From Magnolia sinica (lineage: Eukaryota; Streptophyta; Magnoliopsida; Magnoliales; Magnoliaceae): a DNA stretch of 64,000 nucleotides. The notes under the pieces were generated by a model, which was not told the origin of the DNA, ran no database searches, and saw nothing but the letters and a program-made list of their open reading frames with translations. The DNA is taken from positions 47,857,001-47,921,000 of the forward strand of contig NC_080578.1 of NCBI RefSeq assembly GCF_029962835.1. The letters run 5' to 3'. Numbering within the stretch: position 1 is the first letter of the stretch; each line of letters begins with the position of its first letter. Of the stretch, positions 49,387-59,518 are shown one piece after another. The translations under genes and the position numbers were made by a program.

Positions 49387-51288
49387 AGGCTAAGCTATAT
49401 GTCCTAGAGGGGGGGTGAATAGGACAATGCCAAATAAAAACTTATAACAACGGAATAATAAATAATATTATAGCCAAAGTAAATCACAATGCAAGAAATT
49501 AAAATAACCTCAAAATTCAGTTCTTGAGAGGTTGATACAAATGTTATTCTAAGGACAACTTTACACCAAAAACAAAGTTTATGGTAGGACAACCTTATTT
49601 CTAGAAAGATCTTTGTATCAAGTCTCAAATCGAAGAGGAGTACAAAAAGAAATACAAACTGAATTGAAATAACTTGTAATAAAAAATGTATTGTTCTAGG
49701 GACAGCCATACACCATAAAAATGGCAGGGCAACCTTGCTGGAACAACTTTCAAATGAAATTGAAAATCAAGCTGATAAAGGAATAGCAGAAAATAAATTC
49801 TAAACTATTACAACATTCTCACAAAGCTTGAATTAAATTATTACAACATTCACCACCATATATACATCCCACAAAAGAATAATTAAAAATAAGAAGAATA
49901 AAACAATCAACCACAACACAAGGGTTTATAGTGGTTCGCCTGTGTGTTCACCAACTGTTAAACAATAGCCACACATAATTATACTCCACTCCTAATATCC
50001 TCACACAGGTGATATTAGCGTTAACTAACTATTAGGTTTTTACAGGTTCACCCAAAACCTTTACAATTGTGTCTTTGTCTGTGGGCTTACACAATTAAAA
50101 AACCCCACTTCTGAGTTTTCCTGGCTTTCCTCAGATAACCAAAATAACAAGATTTTTCTGACAAATCTTGAAAGAAACTAAAATAATAAAAAGAAATTTA
50201 CAATATGTAAAATACCTGAATATCTTCTTCGTTGTAGCAGCCCGGTAGAACCAAATCAAAGTAGATGATTGAATGTCCAAGTTCAATGTCCAGTACTCGA
50301 TTACAATGGTTCTAATTCTAATAGATTTTAAATTAAACCAAATAGGGCTTGCCTTAATTGATTTTGATTCCAAAGAAAGGGAATAACAATTCCTCTTATC
50401 AAATCAGATTGGAATAGCAGAAACAAAATCAATTAAATAAAGCTAAGGAAAGAGAATATTAAATAAGCACACTTAACTTAGATGGAGCACAGAATTATCT
50501 CTCAGAAGTTCGACGAAGATTGGCTTGAATACTTTAATTAATTCGATGATTTCTTCTGAGATTCGTGCACTATTTATAGGTGAGAAGATCGGGTCTTCGA
50601 TTGTCTAGAGTGCTCTTCGACTAGTCGAAGCCATAACGAGATATTTAAAAATCCGTGCGGATATACTTTGACCGCTTCTACGATCGTCGTAGGTCACCTA
50701 CGATCGGTCGTAGGTCCCGTAAACCTTCGCTGGACTTTGAGTCGAAGGTTGTACGATGGTTGAAGATCGGTCGACACTGTTCCTACGACTCGGTCGAACA
50801 GATTTCTGGACTAGTCGAAGGCTAGATTTTATCCTAATTTGTAACAAACTCACGACTGGTCGAGGAATATCTTAGACTGGTCGAAGCAAGTCTAGGACTA
50901 GTCGAAGAAGGCCTAGGACTAGTCGAAGAACAGACCAATCACATGTAAAATAAACATTCGGTTTATGTATCCGAAATGACCTACTTCTAAGGTCAACCTA
51001 TGGTCAATCAAACCTCAAACATGAAGTATGGACATTGAAACATTCGGAACTTGAGACCTTGAAGTATAAGCCTTGTAATCTTGATGTAGATCAAACCTTG
51101 ATGTAGCTCAATCTTGAAAGTGTATTAACTGCTTTGAAATCTTCCTGAATTCTTGCGGCTTGAGTCTTGTCTTGTGAGCTTTGCTTGTTGTGAGCTTAGC
51201 TTGGTCATGGAGTCATGAATGTTGATCCTTGAGAGAGCTTCACTTAAGCAGGTTATATATAACATAACAGTGATTTTGTCACCACAAA
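49387..51288 (-). mobile_element. Inverted, truncated element-A-type LTR
   Basis: In reverse complement it matches the element A LTR: TATA box (CTATTTATA on plus, 50570-50578), palindrome array (50590-50935) and U5. At its own 5' side it stops about 35 bp short of the LTR start. At the other side the terminal bases differ (TGACTAGGC versus TGAAAAGGC). With no intact termini and a 44-bp duplication of the target it is not a normal solo LTR. Confidence 0.85.
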
Positions 51289-52618
51289 CTTGAGTACATG
51301 CTTTAGAACTGATAAGTTATGGTTACATGACTCTCGAATTACATGTGTACATGAGTTTTATTTTAACTATTGAATTTTGCATGAACCTCCATACCATACC
51401 CTTGTATTATTGTATTGGTTGCAAGACAATCATGACTTGGTATCTCTCTAGGGGAACCTCCATTAAAGAGAGTCTGTACTTAAGGTGTAACGGAACTAAT
51501 TGTGATAAGATTAGACCCCCAACATGGAGGTTATGGTTAGTGGCAGTTTGATTCATGGGGCTTACCATCTATGGAGTGATTCCACCAACCTGACTATGGA
51601 ATGAACCTTTCAACATTTGTTATCGCCGCTGTTTATTCGCATTTGAATCATACATACTGTCTCACTTTAGTCGCTGCATTTAATGTCTTCAACACTTCAT
51701 TCCTAGTTAGCACGCGATGGTAGTTTCCCATACATTGAGACTTGATTGGCCACGTGTTGATGGGTTCTATCCACACCCTAAGGCGGCAAACTCATAGGCT
51801 GGGGATGGTGGAATGGGAACTATGCCCAAGAAATTGGCCTATGCTGGGTGACGAGCCCCCCATAGTGACATTGAGCCTTATTAAATCGACTGATTGTAAT
51901 TGAACTAATAATGGTTTGGCTAATCATGCATGCGTGGCATATTTACGATGACGGGTGGACATTTCTGGATGCTTTAACACATGCCCCCGAGTTATTAGGG
52001 TATCGTTTCGCTGGCTATCAGACCACCAACTATCGATTTACGTACGTGATATATGATAGGCAGTCATTATGCGGTACGTGATATACGCACGTGATGTGCT
52101 TCGCTAATGACCAGCCTTTGCATGGGTGACGAGTCCAACTGCCGAACGGATGAACATTCTCGGTTCGATGATGCATTCACGCATCCATGCATCTAATAAG
52201 ACTGCATTTGCTATGTTTTGTTTGCCTGGATGTTTTGGGCTATTTCTTGTCTAGAGCGGCGGTGTGTAATCTTGAGGAAAAATCATACTGCGCTGGCCAC
52301 TCATTTATTAATGTTCAACCATACAGAGGATGCAGGTATAAGGACGGACGTATACGCCACGGATCTCGGGACAATTGCAGTCGCAACTGAGGAAGAGTTG
52401 TACAATGAGAAGCCGTATCAGGAAGGAGTTACATACTTTGGGCTGAACCAGTAGGTTAGATGTTATAGTTTACTTTGAACATTTAAGACTTGAGGTTTTG
52501 TATTTGGACTCCCAGCTAAGTGGGCCAGAATATTGTTCTTATTTTGAGTATGGCTTATACTACGTTTGATTTTCGTTATTTGCACTTTGATCTTATATTG
52601 ATTTTTCGAGACGTTACA
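51289..52618 (+). repeat. Tekay LTR3, second part
   Basis: It begins with the second 44-bp copy (51289-51332) and continues the LTR to the terminal ACGTTACA at 52618. The conserved non-ATG frame lies at about 52260-52454. The end is somewhat diverged from LTR1 and LTR2 (the CGAGTTGTATACTCG part is missing). Confidence 0.85.
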
Positions 52619-52857
52619 TATAACAAAAGTCATCCTCTGCTTGTCATAGGGGTGCATGGCTATTTGATTGTATGCCAAGTACGTATCCATGAAGCTTAGG
52701 AGTTTATGCCCGATAATGATGTCGATCGGCTGGTCATTCCTTGAAAGAGGGAAACTGTCCTTGGGGCATGCTTTCTTCAAGTCAGTGTAATCAACACAAA
52801 CCTGCTACTTTCCATTGGACATTTTCACTACAATTGCGATCCAGTCGGGGCAGTATA
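52619..52857 (-). pseudogene. Element F (right part): RT N-terminal half
   Basis: On the minus strand it reads WIAIVVKMSNGK, a stop, then VCVDYTDLKKACPKDSFPLS and HKLLSFMDTYLAYNQIAMHP, ending YDKQRMTFVI next to LTR3. This is a Tat-type gypsy RT. The last 28 nt overlap the start of the left part (28918-28945) with six mismatches. The upstream side is cut at 52857 by element E. Confidence 0.83.
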
Positions 52858-52979
52858 TGAAATTGCGGTAATGACTGCTTTAGTTGAAGTGGGAATATGC
52901 CAATATGTCCTACAGGGGGTGAATAGGACTTTTTAATATTTTATGTTAATTTAAAATCCTATCAAACTTATTCTGAGAA
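52858..52979 (-). repeat. Element E LTR end (minus strand), left piece
   Basis: The reverse complement gives the LTR 3' end (TAGGACATATTGGCATATTC ... CGCAATTTCA). It is interrupted at 52979 by element D and resumes at 62808. The flank GTATA (52853-52857) is one side of E's presumed target duplication; the other side is outside the window. Confidence 0.85.
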
Positions 52980-53234
52980 TGAAAGTGCCTGGGTTTGTCA
53001 ATTAGCATGATCGTTGAGTCAACTAGACAAAGGAGCCCCAATTATGAAGATTGATCAAGCGTCTGCCTCAACTGGAAGTGTGCCCGAACTCGCCACAGGT
53101 AAATCTTAGCCTCACATCCCATGTCCCAAAACACTAGGTAATTAAAACCCTTAAAATTTGAACAGAACACCATATGATTTTTGGTTAGAAAACTTTTTCA
53201 AACTTCAGGAAAATCTTTAAGTTTTCTACCTTTG

Positions 53235-54030
53235 TCAATTTATCGATAAGTTGTTCGATGAAATTGAACCCTGTTGTCGATGTCCTCGAAGCTCACGCAA
53301 TCTTATCGAAATGAGGACCTAAAATGTCCAGCAACTACAATGATATCTAGACTGAATTATTGATGGATTGATGGACTCATCGATATCATCGAAGTTTGAA
53401 TCTCGAGTCCATTGAGCCGACTCGATAAAATTGACATCAGGTTTAGTGTGTTCAAAATGTTACTAAGGAAAATCATGTAATCCTCAATATGTCGAAGTGC
53501 TCCTCGATATTATCAGAATCCCAATGATATTGGAAGCCCTTTGATGATATCGAATGGGACACATATCTTTCCACCAAGTTTTTCAAGTTGTTTTTTCTTG
53601 GATCGTGAGTCACTCAATAAAATTGAAATTCAAATATCGATCATATCGAGGCATGATCGATGTCATCGAAAGTGAACATAAACTGTCCAGCAAGCTTATA
53701 GGAAAATTCCTTGGAATTATCGATAAATCGACACTGCCCTCGATATCATTGATATTCAAATTCCGATGATTTCGAGTGATACTTGATCATATCATATACC
53801 TAAAAATTTTCAAAGGCAAGTGCTCACACATTTTCACATGTCGAGGAATCAAACCTCGTGTCGGTGAAATCGAAGTTCGAAATCTAATGACATCGACGCT
53901 TGTTCGATTTCCTTGACTAGTTGGCAAAAAGCTTCAAAAGTGTTAGACAGTTGAGTTCGCGTCATCGAGCAGTCAGTTGATGCTATCGATAGTATATGCT
54001 CGATGATGTTAACCCTGCTCGATGATATCG
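53235..54030. promoter_or_regulatory. Palindromic cis-region of element D 5' LTR
   Basis: Dozens of TCGAT / ATCGA half-sites occur, often paired as TCGATATCATCGA or TCGATGATATCGA. The 3' LTR carries the same region at about 60615-61420. The position upstream of the TATA box is the same as in element A but the motif is different. Confidence 0.75.
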
Positions 54031-54614
54031 AACTCTGTAAAAAAATGTGACTATTTTATATCCATTGGAACCTTTTGGCTATTTAATGAGAGCTTGCCCT
54101 TGGTTGTTGAATAACGTTTAACCCTAAATCATATTCCCAAAGCCTCTTCTCTCATGAAAGTTCATCCTCCAATCCACCCTCATCATCGACATTCAATAGA
54201 GTAGATTGAGGAATGAACTTCCACATTCAAAGATCTTGCGGTTACCACCTTAATGACAAATCATTAAGCTGGGATGCCTTGAATGCATAGATGATTGGAA
54301 TCGCTCTATCTCCCTTTTAGGAAAACATTTAATAGAGTAGGATTCCATCATAACCTTGACCCAACCCATCGCCATGTATTAGTACACTTCTGAGTTGCGG
54401 ATCAAGGAAGCTGAAGATTCTTCATCATCAAAGGAAGAGATCTTCATCAATGCGCTAAACAGGGCTCATCTACTTAGCTGTAAGTCATTAGAGTCCAGAG
54501 GACCCTTGTGATCATTCCTTCTTAGGATTGGGTCTAAGGTGTTTCTCACCCCTTGCAAGTCCTCATAGGAGGCCTCCGGCGGGAGTGTACTTGTGTTGTG
54601 TAAACATGTTAGAG

Positions 54615-54984
54615 TCAGCCTAGTGTAGGTTGTACTGGTTTGAAGTGAACCTGATTTGAAACCTCCGGTTTGAGGTGAATTTATTGTGAAACCTTCGTTA
54701 GTGAGATCTGGTACACTCAAAGGTTGAGTTCATCCACCGGAAGTGGAGTAGACAAGTAGTCGAACCACTATAAAAATAACTGTGTTTGAGATGTTGTGTC
54801 AGCCTAAGTGCAGGTTGTACTGGTTAGAGGTGAACCTGATTTAAAACCTCCAGTTTGAGGTAAACCTGTTGTGAAACCTCCATTAGTGAGATCCGGTACA
54901 CTCATGGGTTGAGTGCGTCTGCCGGAAGTGGAGTAGACAAGTAGTCGAACCACTATAAAAATGACTGTGTTTGAGATTGTTATT
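54615..54984. repeat. 185-bp tandem duplication with two TATA boxes
   Basis: The segment from about GTCAGCCTAG to the sequence after CGAACCACTATAAAAAT is present twice with about 90% identity by eye. The 3' LTR has only one TATA copy (62459-62467), so the duplication is specific to the 5' LTR, or was lost at the 3' side. Confidence 0.8.
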
Positions 54985-55305
54985 GTCTTCCATTACTTGT
55001 GTGATTTTCTTAAATACTTTTATATTTGATTATCTGAGATCACATCTCACACACAGTCACATCCATCATGAACTATGATTTGCATCTTGTTTATCTTTCA
55101 AATAGTTTTATAACTAGATCCTCTATTTGGCTTGGAAGTTATTAGAGTTGCTCTGAAGAAATCCTGATACATGCATATTTACTCAGGATAAGATTGATAG
55201 GATTTAAATAACCATAAAATATTAAAAGGTCCTATTCACCCTCCCCCCTAGGACATATTGGTGTATTCTCACTTCAAGTAAAGTGGTTATTACCGTAATT
55301 TCAAT

Positions 55306-55320
55306 TGGTATCAGAGTTGG
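55306..55320 (+). promoter_or_regulatory. Element D primer binding site
   Basis: TGGTATCAGAGTTGG, two bases after the LTR end. The first 11 bases match the complement of the 3' end of initiator methionine tRNA. Confidence 0.85.
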
Positions 55321-55373
55321 TCTCTCTTAAGGGCTTCACCGCCTAGAGAGTGATCTTGACTAAAGTTGGTAAT

Positions 55374-57760
55374 ATGGCCAAAGGAGAGGGCTCATCGGTC
55401 ACTAGACCTCCAGTATTTGATGGATTAAATTATGTATACTGGAAGGCTAGAATGCATTACTTTCTGAGATCTTTGGATCATGATGTTTGGGATATAGTTG
55501 AAAGAGGATATTTGCCACCAATTGATCAAATTGTACTTGAAAATGACACAACTATCACCAAACTAAAAGCCAAAGAGATGTGGACATCATTCAATAAAGA
55601 AAAATAAACCTCTGAAGCTAAAGCTATGAATGCTATCTACTGTGCTGTGTCCCAAGAAGTTTTCAATCAAATCAGTATGTGTGGGACAGCCAAAGAAGCA
55701 TGGGACTTGTTGAAAACAACCCATGAGGGAACAAGCACAGTAAAAAGGTCCAAATTACAACTCCTAACATCACAGTTTAAAAGTCTCATAATGGAAGAGC
55801 ATGAGACCTTCATAGAATTTTTCATAAAATTGAACATCATTTGCAACTCCATGGGTAGATTAGGTGAGAACGTTTCGGTCCCAAAAATCTGTAGGAAAAT
55901 ACTAAGATCATTTCCGGAACGGTTCAATCCTAAAGTAACAACCATTGAAGAATGTAGAAACATAGATGAAATGAAAGTAGAAGAACTAGTAGGTTCCCTA
56001 CAAATATTTGAACTACACTTCAAACAAATTCCTAAATCCAAAACTACTGTCCTCAAAACTTCAAAGAATATAACAAATGAGGACATTGAAAGTGAAAGAG
56101 AAAACAAATATGAGGAAGTGGCCTTGTTGGCACAACGGTTCAAAAAGTTCTTTCAGAAAAATCGTGGCCATCCATTTAAAGGAAGACAGGAGGACAACAA
56201 ATATTTCACAAGTAAATCTAGTAAAAAGTCCAAGGAACCACAATGTTATACCTGTTGAAAGTTTGGGCACCTGTCCACCGAATGCCCGAATAAGAAAACC
56301 AAAGGAAAAGCGATGACAGCCACATGGGATGATATGGAAGAGTCAAACTCAAAATGTAGTGACTCAGATAGCGATGGAGACTAGAAATATCTGAAAATTC
56401 TTATGGTCTCTACTGCCTTAACTACTCCCATCGAAACTGAGAACAATGAAGAACCGCAAGCCATTGAATCATTTCCATCAGATAATGAGGAAACTGAGAA
56501 GGAAGAATAACAGGATAAACTACAGGATGCTTACAATCAACTCTACATTCATAGCATCAATATCCTTAAAAGACATGGATTAACTGAAAATAAAAATGAA
56601 TTGCTGTAAAAAGACCTGTTTAAAACATTGGAAATCAATACACACCTAATTAATGATTTACAACAATATCACTCAGATAATGATAGACTAGAAAGAATCA
56701 TTATCTTCCTTAAATCCGAGTCTGAAAAACTAAACAAATAGGTTGAGCTATTAAAAGATAAAAACATGGTCCTTCAAAATGAAAATCACACACTCCTGTT
56801 TAATTTAGAAGAATCTAGAAAATTTGCTAAGCTAAACTATAAGTTTTTCCAGAGTGGTGAGAAATTAGAAAAACTCTTAGATATAGGAAGACTCGAAAAG
56901 GACAAGAGTGGCTTAGGATATGATAAATTTAAAACAAAAACTAAAAATGCAGCACCAATGGCAGAAAAATATGCTACTTCAGGAAGTAAAACAAGAACTA
57001 CTCTAGTTTGTCATTTATGTGGTGATTCGAGTTATTATAAGTTTGAATGCTTGTCACCTAGGAGGACACAACATAATTCTGGTCAAAATCATTTTAGAAA
57101 ATTCAAAGCAACCAGAAAAATACAAGACGTAAAGAGTCCACCTAAGAATATGGATAGAAGAAATACACATCCATCACCACCTAGAATGAATAACAGAATG
57201 AAGTAGTTATTAAATCAAGTGGCTGAATTAAATAAGAAAACTAATGAATTTGTAAGACAAGGAAACACGATTCAGTTGCCCAACTTGATTAAAGAAACTA
57301 AAACTACAACAGTTAAAAATCCTGTCACAAAATGGGTAGTGAAAGAAAAGAAAATTTGTCTTGTTACTCACTTAAATCATATAACAGGCAATGATACTAA
57401 GTGGTACCTAGATAGTGAATGCTCAAGACATGTCGCAGGTGACAAATCCCTTCTCTCAAATTATTTAGATCTTAATGATGGGATAGTCACCTATGGAGAT
57501 GGAAGCACCGCTAAGGTAATTGGACAGGGAATTATCAAAGGAATAAATTCGCTCAAAAATGAGAATGCCTTTTGCATAAAAGGATTGACACAATCTTCTG
57601 AGCATTTCTCAAATATGTGACAATGAGCATGTGGTTACATTCAACAAACAAGAATGTGAAATCCTAAACCTATCAGGTAAATCAATGATGATGGGTTGTC
57701 GTACAAATAACCACTGCTACATCATTAAAGGCAAAGGAAGGGCTAATCCATATGCTTAGA
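55374..57760 (+). pseudogene. Element D gag and protease fragment
   Basis: The likely start is ATG 55374 (MAKGEGSSVTRPPVFDGLNY). Gag motifs include KEAWDLLKTTHEGTSTVKRS and MKVEELVGSLQIFE. The first zinc knuckle has an internal TGA (CYTC*KFGHLSTEC, about 56245-56285). A second cysteine cluster (CHLCGDSSYYKFEC, about 57009) has Tyr where His is expected. The protease motif is DSE instead of DSG (WYLDSECSRHVAGD, about 57402). Stops also at 55605, 56382, 56508 and 56608. Recognisable pol ends near 57760. Confidence 0.87.
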
Positions 57761-58441
57761 AACATTTGAAGATGGAAAAACATGTCCAGGTCATGCATCT
57801 GGATATGGATAGATGTTGAAAAGATGCAATTTTGACGAACTTTTAACGATACATCTGAGGACCCTCACCTCAATCTTTTTGTATATAAACATCTTGATGT
57901 TTATAATTTTGGATTGTACAATGCTTGTACAAATTTTTACTGTGTATACTGTTTGATTAAAGATATACTACATTATACATGAAAGTTTGTCGAAGTGATG
58001 AAAAATGAAAAATATTCACCCTCGATATGTCTGTCAATAAATCATGTGGATTATCAATTAAATCGACCAAGCATCGGTATCATCGACACCTCTTTGGAAT
58101 TTGAAAAGTCACATGATTGATAATGTTATCGAGGACATCTTCGATCACATCAAATAGGGTACATCGAATCGAAGATCACCGCCCGATAAATAGCTGACAA
58201 GCATGAAAAATTTAGTTTTTGCTTCCCTGCTTGTTTTTTCTAGGCTCTTTTTCTATGGCTCTCGTCGTTTGTCAACCATATGCCATGTAAAGGGTCTTAA
58301 ATCAGGTGATATCTAACACATACTCTTGATTCCTTAAAGTATACTTTGATGTGTTAAGGACTTCCTAGTTAAAAATTTCAGGTCGGTTCTCAAGGTCTTT
58401 AGATTCTTATTTCCTTTGACATTTCCTTCTGAGTTGTTTTA
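57761..58441. other. Deleted pol junction and spacer before the 3' ORF
   Basis: Integrase, RT and RNase H, about 3 kb in element A, are absent. The stretch is AT-rich and non-coding. It contains the motif cluster described next, and a leader-like AT-rich region up to the ATG at 58442. Confidence 0.7.
57989..58193. promoter_or_regulatory. Internal TCGAT motif cluster before the 3' ORF of element D
   Basis: CTCGATATG, AATCGACC, GGTATCATCGAC, TTATCGAGGACATCTTCGAT and CATCGAATCGAAGAT occur within 200 bp, like the element D LTR cis-region. A weak TATA-like ATAAATAG lies at 58186-58193, about 250 bp before the ORF. The location matches the internal cluster of element A. A promoter function is inference. 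Confidence 0.55.
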
Positions 58442-59518
58442 ATGAGTAAGGAGAAAGGAAAATCTCCAGCCATCGGTGAGTCATCTCGGCCTATCAGAAA
58501 GAAAGTTGTGGCTTCAAGAGAAAGGGGAAGGGCTCAGTCTCAACGATCCCCTGCACGCCCACGGAGCTCCTCTACTCAGCAGTCATCTCATAGAGAAGCT
58601 CTGGTTCAAGCACCAGCACTGCCACATACTGCTATGGGTCCTCCTCCAACACTAGAACCACCATCCTTTACTGTCATAGTTGGAGATGATAGTGTTGAGA
58701 TTACTGTAGAATCCATCACTAGCATTCTTGATTTAACTTTATCTTCAGTTGGATTGTCTGACCTTGATCTTAAAAATCCTATCACTCGGTCTACAATTAC
58801 AAAATTCTTGTGTCAGTGCCGAGAGATCCCATGGTATCAAGGGAATGCCTTAAAAGCAAAATATATGCACCTTCGATACCGTATCTTGCATGGGATATTT
58901 TGTTCAAATGCTTATCTTTGTGGACCTAATCGCGCTGATCTTATCGGGTTCATGACCATGATTATGTACTGTGTTGCCATTGGAGTCAAACTTTGTCTAC
59001 CTGCTTTGATCCTTCACCAAATAGCAAGTGTCATCCACCAGTCCAGAGCAGTATATTTGCCCTTTCCCTACATCATTCATGTAATCTGTGATACAATTGG
59101 TATTCCTCAAATAAATGATCCTGAGCATCCTCTCCAACACTTTACCAAGCTCAATATACAAAAATTGGACCTTGAATTTCATGACTATGTGGAAGAGGAA
59201 TTTGAGGAGGCTATTCATGAAGGTGGAGAAATGGGGGAAGGCACAGCACCAACTGGTGGAGATCCTATGGAAACACAGCCAGTTCCAGATCCAAGTGGTT
59301 CGGCTCAGACCCAACATGTCAAGTTTCATCAAGATAGGGGTGGTGCAACACAGCGGGGACTAGCTTGGATAGAAGACAAGCTAGGGAGATATGATGCGAG
59401 GTTCTCAGCATTGGAAAAGATGATGTCTAGTGTACAGCAGTTTGTGCAGCAATTGGTAGATCTGATCACTTGCCATCGCGACGACACAACACCATCTTCC
59501 TCTACTCCTCTGCCATAG
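58442..59518 (+). CDS. Intact 358-aa extra 3' ORF of element D
   Basis: The ATG at 58442 opens an uninterrupted frame to TAG at 59516-59518, the longest clearly coding frame with no lesion in the window. Residues 1-60 are basic and Ser/Arg/Pro-rich. Residues 75-240 form a probable globular region with YRILHGIFCSNAYLCGPNRA followed by a hydrophobic stretch (MTMIMYCVAIGVKLCLPALI) and LPFPYIIHVICDTIGIP. Residues 245-285 are acidic/Pro-rich; 305-345 (LGRYDARFSALEKMMSSVQQ) look like a coiled coil. It is homologous in layout to the broken 3' ORF of element A and resembles the 'putative plant transposon protein' domain. The hydrophobic stretch could be taken for a membrane segment, but no signal peptide is visible. 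Function unknown. Confidence 0.75.
   Translation: MSKEKGKSPAIGESSRPIRKKVVASRERGRAQSQRSPARPRSSSTQQSSHREALVQAPALPHTAMGPPPTLEPPSFTVIVGDDSVEITVESITSILDLTLSSVGLSDLDLKNPITRSTITKFLCQCREIPWYQGNALKAKYMHLRYRILHGIFCSNAYLCGPNRADLIGFMTMIMYCVAIGVKLCLPALILHQIASVIHQSRAVYLPFPYIIHVICDTIGIPQINDPEHPLQHFTKLNIQKLDLEFHDYVEEEFEEAIHEGGEMGEGTAPTGGDPMETQPVPDPSGSAQTQHVKFHQDRGGATQRGLAWIEDKLGRYDARFSALEKMMSSVQQFVQQLVDLITCHRDDTTPSSSTPLP

Larger units (their letters stand above)
28946..52618 (+). mobile_element. Tandem Tekay/Del chromovirus array (LTR-B-LTR-C-LTR)
   Basis: Three LTRs of one family alternate with two internal regions, all on the plus strand. The order gag, PR, RT, RNase H, IN, chromodomain and the very long LTRs (about 4.5 kb when complete) fit the Tekay/Del chromoviruses. 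LTRs start TGTAACACC and end GTTACA or ATTACA, each followed by AGTTGGYATCAAA. The array is inserted in the RT of element F. No 5-bp target duplication is seen (GTAGG versus TATAA). The shared middle LTR points to unequal recombination between copies. Confidence 0.88.
52980..55303 (+). repeat. Element D 5' LTR
   Basis: TGAAAGTGCCTGGG to CCGTAATTTCA. Upstream part (53235-54030) is rich in TCGATATCATCGA-type near-palindromes. A 185-bp tandem duplication (54615-54799 and 54800-54984) doubles the TATA box (TATAAAAAT at 54769 and 54954). Confidence 0.9.

Noticed and set aside
49387..51288. Normal solo LTR of element A family
   Set aside because: Its start lacks about 35 bp and the flanking duplication is 44 bp, not 5 bp.
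58442..59518. Envelope-like protein
   Set aside because: No signal peptide, no glycosylated ectodomain layout and no C-terminal membrane anchor; one central hydrophobic stretch is not enough.
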